This document shows positions 35,128 to 46,824 of a DNA stretch of 64,000 bases, in pieces (positions within the stretch are counted from its first letter, which is position 1; every line of letters starts with the position of its first letter). The stretch comes from Plantago ovata (Eukaryota > Streptophyta > Magnoliopsida > Lamiales > Plantaginaceae). A program made the translations under genes and the position numbers. The stretch is from assembly GCA_028274465.1 (NCBI GenBank), contig CM051457.1, positions 17,309,097 through 17,373,096 on the forward strand, written 5' to 3'. The notes below the pieces were generated by a model that worked only from the letters and a program-made list of their open reading frames with translations, was not told the DNA's origin and made no database searches.

Positions 35128-35310
35128 TCACTTCATCTTTGCCTCGGTGAACAGCACATGGCGCCTAACTCGTGGATCATACTTACGGAACTCCAGTTTG
35201 ATATTATGACTTTGAAGCCTCTTGGTCTTCTTGGCCACATAAAAGAACCCGGTGCCAGCTTCCGACACTAGCCTTACCAGCAATGCACCAGCTTTCTTCT
35301 TTTCACCCAT
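35128..35310 (-). CDS. bL33-type ribosomal protein (50S L33 family)
   Basis: A 60-residue small basic protein of the bacterial-type large ribosomal subunit. Residues GTGFFYVAKK and LEFRKYDPRVRRHVLF are the family hallmark. There is no transit peptide and no Cys pairs (the zinc-free form), and the length fits the short plant protein thought to serve the mitochondrial ribosome. The coding part is a single exon ending KMK. The start is the Met at 35310, just after a splice acceptor (CGTTTTCAG) at 35321-35322. A 5' UTR intron from 35598 to 35321 has a good donor (CTCCG/GTGAGTTT). The first exon lies at about 35599-35720. The gene sits upstream of the SR gene, as in Arabidopsis (At5g18790, from memory). 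Confidence 0.9.
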   Translation of the reverse strand: MGEKKKAGALLVRLVSEAGTGFFYVAKKTKRLQSHNIKLEFRKYDPRVRRHVLFTEAKMK

Positions 35311-35320
35311 CTTTGCTACT

Positions 35321-35598
35321 CTGAAAACGATAAAACACCACAAAGTGAATTTTACATACAAAAATAAGTAAATAAATAAAACCTAATTCATCTTTTCGCA
35401 TCTAGGGCTGACCAAAACCGGACCAGAATGGACAATCTGAACATCAATCTAACTTATTTGTTTTCGATTCAACTAGCTAGCTCATTGTACTTAATTTCAT
35501 TATGAGATACTGGTTAAATGAAACGCAAACAGGGGAGAGTGAATTAAAAATAACGAACAAAAACAAGCCAATTCAATTCGCAAAAACGCAAAACTCAC
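35321..35598 (-). other. 5' UTR intron of the bL33 gene
   Basis: Donor GTGAGTTT and acceptor GTTTTCAG bracket 278 bp just upstream of the ATG. Leader introns are common in plant ribosomal protein genes and often support expression. Confidence 0.65.
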
Positions 35599-35854
35599 CG
35601 GAGAAAACAAGGATCAGCGCGTGGAGAGGTAGGTGAGAGGGGGCAACGAAGAGGAGCGGCGGTGGTGAGACGAGAGGATGGGCGGCCTTAGTTTTGGGGG
35701 CAGCAGGTTTGTGAATGGTGTTGGGTTTTAATCACTTTTAAGGTTTCGTTTGGACTTTGGAGTGAAGGTGGAGGAGGGTAGTAAAAGTAAAAACTTTTTT
35801 TTTTTTTCTAATGATGTTGTCCCTTTACTTGTCTATACTTATAATTATTATAAT

Positions 35855-36191
35855 GGGTGTTTGCAACAATTAAATTATCCACCTTATCACTTATTTTAAC
35901 TAGAATCAACTTTTGAGTGTTTTCAACACCTTATAAGCTGCTTAATTCTCTAAAATTAAGCTGGATAAGTTGAAGTTGGAGAAGCTGGATTGTACCTACT
36001 TCAGCAGCTTCTACTTAAATTAAGCTGGATTTTAGTTGTTTTTGTCCAAAAAGTTAGGTTAGCAAACACTACTCCTACAACTTATCTAACTTTTAAGTAC
36101 CCATCAAATTTTCTAATAAGCCAACTTTACCAACTTCTCCTTAAATTAAGTCACTTATGTTAAGTTGAAGTTGAATCTATTGCAAACACCC
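35855..36191. mobile_element. MITE with GGGTGTTTGCAA termini
   Basis: Left end GGGTGTTTGCAACAATT at 35855; the right end read inverted from 36191 is GGGTGTTTGCAATAGATT. The 337-bp interior has further short inverted words (TAAGCTGGAT, AACTTCTCC...GGAGAAGC) and no frame. The target duplication is unclear. A hAT-like origin is possible. Confidence 0.6.
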
Positions 36192-36415
36192 CCTTAGTGA
36201 ACTTCACGATCGGACGTAATATACTGTAAACCATGTAAGCCGCAATAAGTTGTGATAATCTCTAGTCTGAAGTCATAAATTAAAGAAGTTCACTCCCAAT
36301 AAAATTTGTACATATGATCAAGATGATGTTATCCTCCATTTTTAGAACAAAACGATTTTAAAATGACAAATATAATATACAAAATACAAGTTAGAGTACA
36401 CTTAATAAAGAACAG

Positions 36416-36536
36416 TAGTATCTCATAACAAATGTTACACTTTATTTTGTTGACTTTTCGAGGGACAGTTTGACCTCATATTAATCTCAAATTATACAAT
36501 AAACTGAAGTGTAGCATTTATTATGGGATGGAGGAA
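36416..36536. mobile_element. Short Stowaway-like MITE, degraded left end
   Basis: AGTATCTCATAACAAATGTT at the left pairs with CATTTATTATGGGATGGAGG at the right, which read inverted gives CCTCCATCCCATAATAAATG, the usual Stowaway-type terminus. Length is about 120 bp. Confidence 0.6.
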
Positions 36537-37069
36537 TTAATAAAATTGACATGATGAAAATAAACTGACATTGTCCGATTTAGTTTTATCTTACTTGGAT
36601 TTTGTTTAATTGTTTATGTTTGATTCTAAAATGATTTCTTAGAATATTAATGTCATAAATGTGGTGTTTGATTAAATGGCTGAAAAAGTCGTAATATAAG
36701 TTTTCATCAAATAAAAAGACGTAAAGAATTTTAAAATATACACGCAAAAAAAAGAAATACGTAAATAATTACAACATCTATTACGTTAACCTAAATTTGA
36801 GGTTAAACTTTTAAAAATAATTAAATAAATATTAAACTTCAAACTTCAGGACTCCTATTTAAATAATTGGGTTCACATCAATTAACAATTGATTCTTAAG
36901 AAACTTGAAAAGTAATTTCTAAACCTACCCCCTCCCCCAAATATATTCATTTTTTTAGAGTCCCGCCAGGCCACCACCACATTTTATGTTTTTGCATTGT
37001 AAAATTGAAAACCTAAAGTCGACACTATAAAGACAAATTTTATAAAACTAGTATAGATCAATGAGGATT

Positions 37070-37240
37070 AGATGGTTACACTGAGTTGGTATGGTATAAG
37101 TATAACCCTAGAGATCATGGGTTCGATTACCACAAATTGCGTCTAGTTTTGTAGCTTTTAGAATAGTACTTGTTAGGTTGAGTGAAATTTTTTTAGGCTC
37201 CAATAAAGAGTTATTATCTGACTCATTGTGAGTGAAACAC
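37070..37240 (+). repeat. tRNA-derived SINE
   Basis: The A-box-like ACACTGAGTTGGTATGG near 37078 and the B box GGGTTCGATTACC at 37119-37131 have tRNA-like spacing. The tail runs to about 37240 in a T-rich stretch with TAGGTTGAGTG. It is not foldable as a working tRNA. The 3' limit is approximate. Confidence 0.6.
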
Positions 37241-37259
37241 AAAAGGAATTTCAATTATA

Positions 37260-38540
37260 CTCCCTCCCATTTTATACATTTGGGGAAATTATTGAAGATA
37301 TAAAATGTGTTGCTACTTGCTAAGTGTAGATTTACTACTGCATATGAGATAAACCTAGCTATGTGCTGAAGTGCATAAACCTGAATTAAAGGCTTGGTGT
37401 ATAGGAGCCTCACAAGAAATAAGGACTCCAAAGTCTCCAATTAACCACCAAACAAAATCAAAGTGTAGGCCAGAATACAAACAATTGACCACAAAATGCC
37501 CCAACACTATGAAACTTCATGTTGTCTTTAAATCACTTTTGCTTTAGGACTAGATTAACCAACCGAAAGGTATGAATGACAACGGGAGAGACGCAAAATT
37601 AAAACTAATAGTAAGTGTTTGCAATTTATTTCCTGGCAGAGAAAAGTAAAACATAACAATCATTCTGAGTAAGCATGTAAAAAAGAATACATAACCACCA
37701 AGAAATCCCCTACAGAGTACAGAGTGGCTAACATATTGTAAGCATAACAAAATCACTCCATAGACACCTTTGCACATTCTTTCAATTCTACATTAAAGTT
37801 TCACGATGATCTCCAACTGGCACTGCAGGTTTACAGAGAACCAGGGGATGAAAACCAAGCAAATCATCAGCGAGGACTGCAAGGGGAAAAGAATAAGGTT
37901 AGAGCCAGAAATCAAGGGTAAAGCTCGAGACCCAAATGCAATAAACCAATTTTGCATCTCAATCATCCCCATCTTGTTACAATCACGCAGCCCAGGATTT
38001 AGACTTATAAAATAAAAACATGACAATAAAAACTATTGATATCAGACCAATATGCTACATGAATTTAAGTATATTAAACATCTAAAGTACCAGTACAACC
38101 TGCAAAGGTTGACTTAGTTTAGGGACAGGAATACTACTCCCACCAGAACCTAATTTATGCCTTATGAGTTGAGCATGTTACACAAGTAACAGTTTACTAC
38201 ATGGCTTGCTTGGTTTGCAATCTATTATTGAGCCCCGGGGTTAACACAAATATCAGAAAGAGATACCAATTACCAAGTACCAACTTCTCACTTGAGACCC
38301 TTAAGAGTGAACCAAGCAAATTTATGGTCATAAAAGTAAAACTCAAAAAAAATCCATATGTAAAATTATAGTAATATAGTCGCTACCTAACACAAGTACA
38401 CAACTGAAACTCTACTCAGCTTTCTTAATAACAGGTAAAATACAATTACCAAATAAGCCAAAATAAGAATCCTAAAATACCAGCTATTGCAATTTATTAT
38501 ACAAGTACAGTTAACATTAATATTAATTCAACTTGGAGCA
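37260..38540. other. 3' flank of the SR gene
   Basis: No gene is recognised. The region contains the downstream flank of the minus-strand SR splicing factor gene. A Stowaway-type word (ACTCCCTCCCATTTTATAC) at 37259 is unpaired. Confidence 0.5.
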
Positions 38541-41500
38541 CTAGCACTGTGAACCTGACCTGACAGGCCTCCTCCTTCTTGGAGTTGGTGACCTGCTTGG
38601 TGCATTAGCATTACGACCATATCCTCTGGGACTCTGTGAATGGCGGCTTGGCCTGCGATACTTTTTCTCATGAGGAGAAACAGAGCGAGAAATAGATCGG
38701 GAACGCCTTGGGGGCTTGTCATAAGACTTGTACCTCCTTTCATCCCTAGGAGAAACTGATCTGGACAAAGACCTTGACTGACACGGGGAATCATAATCAT
38801 CCCTAGCTCCACGGTCCCTGGTTCTGTGGAATATGAAGGATGATAAGCAAATAATTTGTTGTTGCACCATTCAAAAGCATCCATGTAAATTGGTAGAGTA
38901 CGACAAAACACAATTCACACTACTTGTATAACACATATACTTTGCATAAATAAAGGTATGCACTTCTCCGACTAATACTGCAACAATGCATTGAACAGTT
39001 GAGAAAACACCATAAAATTCTCTGAGATGATGAAACAAGCCTCCCATGAGGATACCTAATGATTGAAACATGACCTTTACCTGCATCCATTTCAGAATTT
39101 CTGTGAAAAAATAGACACTTTGATCCACACTTTTTAGGTCTCTAAAGCAGTGTACAGGTTCATCGGCATCTCAATACTTCAAAGCTGTCCTTTGCCCCCA
39201 ACTATAAGAAACCTCATACTATCATATCTTGCATTTTCACCAACTTCAATCAATAATAACTTTGAAAGACTTTGCTTCTTTGAAGATGATTTCATTCTTT
39301 GCCAACTATAGCTCTAGATTCTTTAACAGGATAGTATGCAGTGTTAGGAAGTCAAACTTGCAACTAACAAAATTATAAAAGATAGAAAGAAATGTTCCAT
39401 TATTCTTGGAACTGTTTCATACACCATACCAAGAGAGTAAGTCGTCCAATGTAAGTCAAGTCCTACAAGCTCAAATTCATAAATAACATGTTCTGGGGGA
39501 CTCGTAGTTATCCATGATGAAATTGGAATTAGAGACATCTGAAGAGGCAGTGACAAAATGTAAACCAAATATTCTTTGACTTTATGATCCATCTCATTTC
39601 TGTTATTACTCTTGAATTCTTTATGCATCTCTTTGTCACTAAAATATCTGCATACATGAGGTTATCAGCAGGGTTGTTCAGATCCATGCAACAAGTGCTA
39701 AACAGCATTCACATGCAATTCCTAGAACATAAAGCATTCGAACTTCAAATATCAAGTCTGGGAAAGAAGAGAAATAGGAACATGTCTGCATAATCACGAG
39801 TCAAAATAACTTCAACGGTACATAGATACTAGAATCAGGAACTACACTAAATTAGAATTACGGGGCCAATAACATGTTGCAACTGTTTTAACGCAGCGTT
39901 GGAAACAATAAATATCATACCATTTACATGGATCCTGACTTTCAAAGTACATCAATATTCACACAAACACATTTACAAAAACTATGGACCAATGACCCAT
40001 ATCTGGGCCTAAATTAAATGGTATCTATACAGATTTCACTTTTATACTCCTACCATCAAGTATCAACAACTATTTCCACTATACTTTGAGCTTATAAATT
40101 ACATGGTGCATATAGCATAATTTTTAGAAAATATTATGCATGCTTCATTGTAATTGCAAGCTTGCTGACAAAACAATCTCTGGCATAGTACTGAATTTTG
40201 TTTTCAGTTCCAGGAAATAAATACAGGATGGGTTAAAGGCCTCTAGTGATGTCAAGGAAAAGGATTGCTATTCAATTAACTATTAAGTGTAAACCAAAGT
40301 AAACCGTGGCAGTCTCAAGAAATTTGTATGACGGCAACTACATGAAATACACACCAACAAGACATAGCTCAAACAGAAAGCTTAAAGGAGAATATTATCG
40401 CATAACCTTAGACATCAAAGGTATTAAAAATATTTTTACACAGTCAGTATGCATCGATAGCAAATAAAAGTTCTGTCAAGAGTTATAATGCAGACCTCCT
40501 GTAATGCCTTGATGGAGAAGGGGAACGTGAATAAGCTGCAAGATACAGAACAATAACCCCTTTGAGCAAGATTAATATAACATACACAGTGAAGTTCTTT
40601 TACTAGAAGAGGATCTTCAGAGGCTGAACCAAAGTGCATTTTTCAAGTCAAAAAACTATATTAAAAAATACTCGATTTACAAAGTAGAAGTATTCTGCTT
40701 CAACTCACAGTGGTGTCGCCTTCTAGGAGAAAATGATGGACTACGCCTCCTGTGGTTTCTTTGTGAGCTTCAAAATGAAAGAAACCAACAAATTCAATTA
40801 CACTAAGGTATCGCTCCACCTTTAAAGAAACCAAAAAGAAAATTCAAAGAAGCATCCAACCTTGTGTGTGTGGTCCTACGCATTTCTTGAGGAGTTTTTC
40901 TGTTCTCCTCAGCATAAACAACCCTGATTTCACGCCCGCCAATCACGGCACGATCCAGTTGAGCTTTTGCATCAGCTGCGTCTTCAGGATAACGAAACTT
41001 AACAAATCCAAATCCCCTTGGTTCCCTACATAGTTGTTATGTAGTGGCATTGTTAAGGCCACGAAAGAAGCTTGGAAATAGTAATGATTTATCATAAATG
41101 AAAGTATACCCAGTGTAGTAATTTTTGGGCAAATAGACATCTTTTATTGGTCCAAATCTTTCAAAAGGAGCCTTAAGGTCTTCTGGCCTGCAAAAACAAG
41201 TGTGGTTAATGAATAATAAATAACCCAATCAGCACATAACAGAACATAGTACGGCTGAGCTCAAATCCACTCAGATAATTAATCAGAGACTTAGAGGATG
41301 CTGAGCTCAAGTCTTCACGTGATCTGATCGAAGAGGGCCTCAAAGTAGCAACAAAAAAATTAAACCATGTACAAAACATACACATAACTCAGTGATCATA
41401 CACAAGAAGAAGTTGCATTTGCAGAGCACAAGCATGCAATTAAGTGACAAGAAGCTGCAACAATGGAAACTTCTAGAATTTTTGAATGAACTCCACTACC

Positions 41501-42095
41501 ACCAACATAGATTACATATATTTTTAAATATGTTAGGTGTCAAGAAAGAAGGTGATGATTCATTTAATAGAGTAAGATATGAATACATTTAACAAGTTGG
41601 CAGTACAGCATGGAGGGTTTATGGTGTGTAGGCATACATTCTAATTTAACATAAATGAAACCAGACAAAATTCACAAATCATAGCCTGGGTAAATCACTC
41701 GTAAAACCCCAGCCAATCAATACCAGTTCAAGTACACATTATCATGCATTCGCCCAAAAATAATTGAACTACAAAGCTTCCTCGAATTAAATTTCAATCA
41801 GACAATTTCTCCAATTTACCCATAATCTATGACATTAATTCATTACGAACACATTACACGTATCAATAATTTGCAACAAAATTGATGTGCAACTAGATAA
41901 TTATTCCAGCTGAATGAGTATGTAGTGTAGAGACGAAAATCCTAGCGGATAAGAGCAATACCTCGCACTTAGAGAAATGTTACGGACAAGGAGACCTGAC
42001 GGAGCAGGAGAGCGGCGATCACGGTGGTTATCGCGGGGTTCGTCGTAATGCTTCCGCCTGGAGGGGCTGTCGCTGCGGCTCCGGGGCCTAGGCAT
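38541..42095 (-). CDS. SCL28: SC35-like SR splicing factor, SCL28-like
   Basis: This is a nuclear pre-mRNA splicing factor of 252 residues. Exons: 42095-41962, 41187-41110, 41025-40861, 40767-40709, 40535-40496 and 38823-38541 (253 codons in total). A charged RS-containing N-terminal extension of about 33 residues is the mark of the plant SCL subfamily. One RRM follows, with RNP2 LLVRNI at 35-40 and RNP1 RGFGFVKF at 74-81. Then comes a C-terminal RS domain with many SR and RS dipeptides (SRSLSRSVSPRDERR) and the tail RRPVRSGSQC. PEDLKAPFERFGPIKDVYLP is SCL-type. The assignment to SCL28 rests partly on gene order: bL33 on one side and SPL7 on the other, as I recall for At5g18790-At5g18830. SCL30, SCL30A or SCL33 are the alternatives. 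Intron 5 is 1.67 kb, far longer than the others, which is typical of SR genes with alternatively spliced long introns. The donor of exon 5 (GTCTGC) is weak. Confidence 0.88.
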
Positions 42096-42368
42096 GGTAG
42101 CTGCTCTGTGACTGTATTGATAACCAAAACCCTAGGGAAAGGATGGATGAAATCGAGAGGGAGGGAAACGAGATTGTGTATGATGGAGAAGGTTTCTGGA
42201 AAGTTTTCTTACCCAAACGTTTTCTAAATTTTATTTTTTTAAATTGATTAATTTGTAGTGAAACTGAAAAGTCTTTAAAATCCGAAAAATCAAAATTTGG
42301 TAATTTATCGGTTTTATACTCGAACGAAATGGAGCAGAGTAAATTAATTTGGTCCAAAATAAAAGTTA

Positions 42369-43335
42369 GGGTAAATTACATTAAACCACCCCACTAGAAA
42401 CTCATATTACGGATTCTCCCTCGCTAGTTTAACAATTACAGATACCCCCAGTCGTCGGAAAAAAGTTGACTTGCCCGTTATTCATTTTTGATTTTTGTCC
42501 GGCCAAACATGCCCTTAGCAAAAAAATTACAGATTTTTCCTTTTCCTTTTTTATCTTTTCTTTTTTTCATCTTTTCTCTTTTTTTTTTTTTTTTTATCTT
42601 CTCCTTATCAAGATATGAAAATTCCGGTGCCGGAACTAATTCCGGCACCGGAAAAATTACAGCTCCGGCAGGAGCTCCGGTCAGCTCCTACCGGAGCTGT
42701 TTTAAGCTCCAATTGGAGCTGGTTATAAGCTCCGATCGGAGCTTTTAACAGCTCCGATCGGAGCTGTTGACAGCTCCGATTGGAGCTTATTAACAGCTCC
42801 AATCGGAGCTGTTAAAAGCTCAGACCGGAGCAACAGCTCCGATCGGAGCTTAAAACAGCTTCGGTAGGAGCTGACCGGAGCTCCTGCCGGAGCTGTAATT
42901 TTTCTAATTCCGGCACCGGAATTTTCATCTTGGAGAAGGAGAAGATAAGTTTTTTTTTTTTTCCTTTTTATTTTTGGGGCTTTTTCGAAAAAAAATTCTT
43001 AATTTGGGGTTCTTATAGAATAAATATTAGTTCATCTTGAAATATATATAATTTTTGTGGTTAATGTGAAATACATTAAAGTTAATTTTGTAAAATAAAA
43101 TAATTCAGAGGCAAATGTGTAAATAATGCAAACTTAACTTGTTTGTTTCAATTCAAATTCTGAAATTCCGACAGGGGTATAAATGTAACTTCCAGCTCTT
43201 AACTCGCAAAAAGTCAAGTTCGTGGGCCTATCTGTAATTGTTTTTGTGTAACATCGGGCTACATGTTATTGTCTAACTAAGAGGGAAGGATCTGTAATAA
43301 AAAAAAATAACAGGGGTGGTAGATGTAAATTGCCC
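42369..43335. mobile_element. Nonautonomous Mutator-like element with a palindrome core
   Basis: The exact 9-bp direct repeat TAAAAGTTA flanks the element at 42360-42368 and 43336-43344. Ends are inverted: GGGTAAATTACAT on the left and GGGCAATTTACAT read inverted on the right, with further matching subterminal words (TTACAGAT(A/C)CC, GTTGACTTG against CTTGACTTT). A 9-bp target duplication and long diverged TIRs are classical for MULEs. It has no transposase frame. The core at 42595-42947 is a separate, near-perfect GC-rich palindrome. Confidence 0.88.
42595..42947. repeat. 353-bp nested palindrome built of AGCTCC/GGAGCT units
   Basis: The outer arms, TATCTTCTCCTTATCAAGAT against the inverse at the right end, enclose paired ATTCCGGTGCCGGAA/TTCCGGCACCGGAA stems. 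Inside are about ten short self-complementary units of the type AGCTCC(A/G)AT(C/T)GGAGCT separated by AACA, TTAT and similar spacers. Each unit is a small palindrome and the whole array is also inverted about a centre near 42772. Open frames here are by-products of the repeat. Confidence 0.92.
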
Positions 43336-43344
43336 TAAAAGTTA

Positions 43345-43922
43345 TTTGCACTCATTTTGCTTCCCATATGATATAAATTTGGATTTGTTTAGTGTTAGTT
43401 TATAAGTTTCGGAAATTTACAAATTCATGTTCATCTAACAAACTTATTCCAAACTTATTGACACGTGAAATAAGTATGTCACATGAACTCAAGATTATAA
43501 GCTAGTTAAATTTAGTTTTTTTGTTTTTGTTTTAATAAGTTAGTTTATCTATTTTATATTTAAATTATACCCCTTACTCAATAATAGTAATAACAAAATA
43601 TAAATAAAACTAACAACGCTAACAAAAGAATAACACAAAATTTGTTGTCATATAAATAAATGTTCATTACTTGAAAAATGATTATTTGATTAAAAGTTTA
43701 TATATAAAAATCTCATTTATTTTCATATAAAAATAATAAAAAATAATTAGTTAATTAATCATTTATTATTGGGACCCTTTATTATTATTATAAAACATGA
43801 AATGATTGAAAATATAACAATAAAATATGAATGTATGTTTATGTCATTTTATAAATTAACTTATAAACTCGTCACTAAAACATGTACACTAAAATTAGCT
43901 AACTTATAAGCTCAATTGATAA
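43345..43922. other. AT-rich intergenic region
   Basis: Nothing recognisable; very AT-rich DNA between the MULE and the next MITE. Confidence 0.6.
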
Positions 43923-44162
43923 ATGTGTGTTTGACGTCACCTTATCAACCACTTCATAAGGTGATTTCAACTTATTTGACTATAATAAGTATGTTGGTTG
44001 AATGTCAATAAGGTGACTGATTTGATAATCTGTTAGTATATGTAGCTTATTGAAAAATAAGATGACTCATTAGCTACCAATCACCTTATCAACCATCAGT
44101 TATCTCATCTTCGTTTTGGCAAACACACTAAAATTATTTAATTCGTTTTGGCAAACACACTA
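43923..44162. mobile_element. MITE, ATCACCTTATC family, copy 1
   Basis: The left end GTGTGTTTGACGTCACC pairs with GGCAAACACAC at the right. The interior words CACCTTATCAACC, AAGGTGA and TTAGCTAC(C)AATCACCTTATC recur in the element at 46.8 kb. The right end is duplicated in tandem with a 32-bp period (CGTTTTGGCAAACACACTAAAAT twice, 44112 and 44144). Confidence 0.6.
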
Positions 44163-46824
44163 AAATCAACTAGCTTGGTCCTAAAAATCTTCAAGGAGTA
44201 GTGCCCCTGCCATTCTTCTTCAATCTTGAGTATCACAAAGGTGGGAGGGCGGTTAGTGCATGTGGTCATCGGTGTATAATACTTCACTTTAAGGAGTTTG
44301 TTCAATTTTCCAGTGTACTATAGTTGTGTGAAAATAGTTACACTTGCTACCTTGTTTTGGGAATACCTTTTACATATCTTATTTTGGAAATACCTTTTAC
44401 ATGTATTGGTATGTCTTAAGTCGGTCCAATTATGACATAACAAGTGTAGACACCAAAATGCAGTGACGAAATTAGGAATTAATGTTAGTGGGTGAAAGTA
44501 CATATACATCCTTTTCTTTTTTATTTCGGGCCGCTAAAAAATTGAAAAATTGTAAAAATTACCTTTAAAATTTTTGAAAAAATCGTAAATTCTACATTTT
44601 TTTAGAGGGGGGGGGGGTGTTTGTCAAAATGTGTCACGTGGTGGTAATTGGTCAAATACTTGCTTAAGCCTTAATGGGCTTGGTCCATGCCCAATTAGGG
44701 GTTTTCTCCCAAATTGTGTGAGGTGCCACTTTTGGTGGTACACATTCTGACTTGGTGATGGTCCTTTTTGTCGGGCTTAGTTTTAGCCACATAATGAGTT
44801 TTTGTGATTGCTTCGATTTTTGGGTCATATCTCGTGGAGGTGCGGACCTTGCGTAAGGCTGGGGATGAAATTCATGGTCATGTGTTGAGATTTCTCCACG
44901 TTCTGAAAGTAGCTTCCCGAAAAATACTTGATTTACCCCTCCCTACATTGATGGTGTCGATCCCATCTCGTTGTGGTGTTCCAGTTTCTTATGTCGATGT
45001 TTCGTTCTTTAAAAAACACTACCTAACTTTCCTTTTCGCGTCAATTCCAATTGAAGGGCGTCCAGTTCGCACGTACCAAGCTGAACTAATGCAACACGAT
45101 CTTGGTACTTTTCCGAGGGCTCAGCATCACGTAACTTGTTGAGCATAGTCATTGCCCTTGTTTCTAATAGAGGTGGACATGTGGAGGGTGTGACAACTTT
45201 TACATGGACAGTTGGTGTCCTTTTGCAGTGGTCTACTTATTGTGGCGTGCTATGGTTCTATTCCCGAACTTATTTTTAGGCCCTATTCACAGATGACCCT
45301 ATTTTTAGGCCCTATTCGGCGGAGTACTTGAGGAACTAAAATTGAAAATATCCCGTGAGTGTGGACCACATGAATGAACAGGATAAAAAAACTTGTACTA
45401 CTACTAGTAGTATTAGTTTAAATGATATAGATTTGCGTGCGGAACGTGGGGAATAACTATAAAGAATTTGAATGATTCCTTATTTAGTGGCAACGAGCTC
45501 AGACGCATGACATGAGGTTAATAATAACTTAAGCCAATTGGATAATCAAAACTTTGATTGATTCCTTATTAGTCTTCATTGACAAATAGTTAGAAGATAA
45601 TTGAAATCTGTAGCTTAACAAAAATATGGCGACATTATGCTGAAATTTGTAGCTTAACGTATGATGAAAACCGAAACGGTTCGGTGCAATGTCCTTTTCA
45701 GTTTGGAATACTAAAAGTAGATGTGTCGACATTTTAGCTTCACTCAATAGTTGTCAATCAATTATTAGTTACAAGTATATTTTGTTTTTTTCTCAAGTCT
45801 AAAGCAGTCACAATTGCAAGTTTAGTAGTCAGTCAATTAACGGATTTGTTAGATCAACTCTCCAACCTCTTTGGTACAACTACTGCTCCAACCTTCAATG
45901 GAAACATCGATTACTACTAGTACTCTCATATTGGGTTGTACTTCGAAGTATAAAGTAATTAAATAATTTTATTTATTTATGTTAGTCTATGTCTATGATG
46001 ATCTTTAACTTTAAGACGAGATAATTTGTCGATATGAGCTTGCCTCAATTTCAATATTATAGTGATACTGATATGTCTAAAGCTTGAAGCAATATGTGAT
46101 TAAAAGTGTACACTACATATTAACTTAATCACATGTGTTGTAGTGTGGCTTGAGCCTTGAGGATGGTCATGGTTTAATGTTTTTCTTGGAAGCTTTTTAA
46201 TTTTTAATAACTCCACAATGTGTGCTTTGCATATACTCAACTCGTAGCAAAGTTTAGGAATATTCATTTGGATATTTGATTGCTTATGTCAAGAGCATCT
46301 AATTCCCTCTCTACAAAGTAAGAGTCCTTTAAGTTTTGGCTTGGAAAATTAAATATTGGTGTGCACCAAATTAAAAAGACACGAAGTGGGAAACTCTCCA
46401 AGCCATTGTATCCATATTGGTTAGCTTAGAATGACATATTCAAAAAACAAATAAAATATTTACGGATTCAGTTTTAAAAAATGAATGGTCTATTTAAGAG
46501 AATTGCCTAAAGATGTCCAATGCAATAACTTAAATGTAAAATAATTAAATCGCTGTTTATAAACTGTATTTACAATAATTAATTGTCAATATTTTCCAAG
46601 TTGTTTCTTTTGCTTCTGTCTGACAAACTCGTACTTTAGATTGTTTACGTGTGATTTTGAAACAATTTTCTTTTTGAGGTTGATATAATGTGCGTGGTAT
46701 TTTATTTAATGGTAGTACACACAATTAAATTGTGAGATAAACGTTTGCTAAAAAATCACTTATATCTATATCAACAGACGAAGTACGTAATATCTAAAAT
46801 ATTATATGAATAATAAGTTTAGCT
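44163..46824. other. Intergenic region, possible decayed repeat
   Basis: I see no confirmed gene. From about 44620 to 45300 the DNA is less AT-rich and holds an orphan plus-strand frame of 112 codons (44804-45142) without any recognised family, possibly a retroelement fragment. A poly(G) run lies at 44607-44616. A 20-bp direct repeat (CCCTATTTTTAGGCCCTATT) occurs near 45280 and 45298. Confidence 0.45.

Noticed and set aside
42488-42802. Frames on both strands across the palindrome array
   Set aside because: Palindromic repeats are open on both strands; the encoded repeats are artefacts of the DNA structure.
42595-42947. CRISPR-like array
   Set aside because: The repeats are palindromic and irregularly spaced with no unique spacers, and the genome is a plant.
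44804-45142. 112-codon plus-strand frame
   Set aside because: No recognisable family. The surroundings look like repeat debris, so I do not call a gene.
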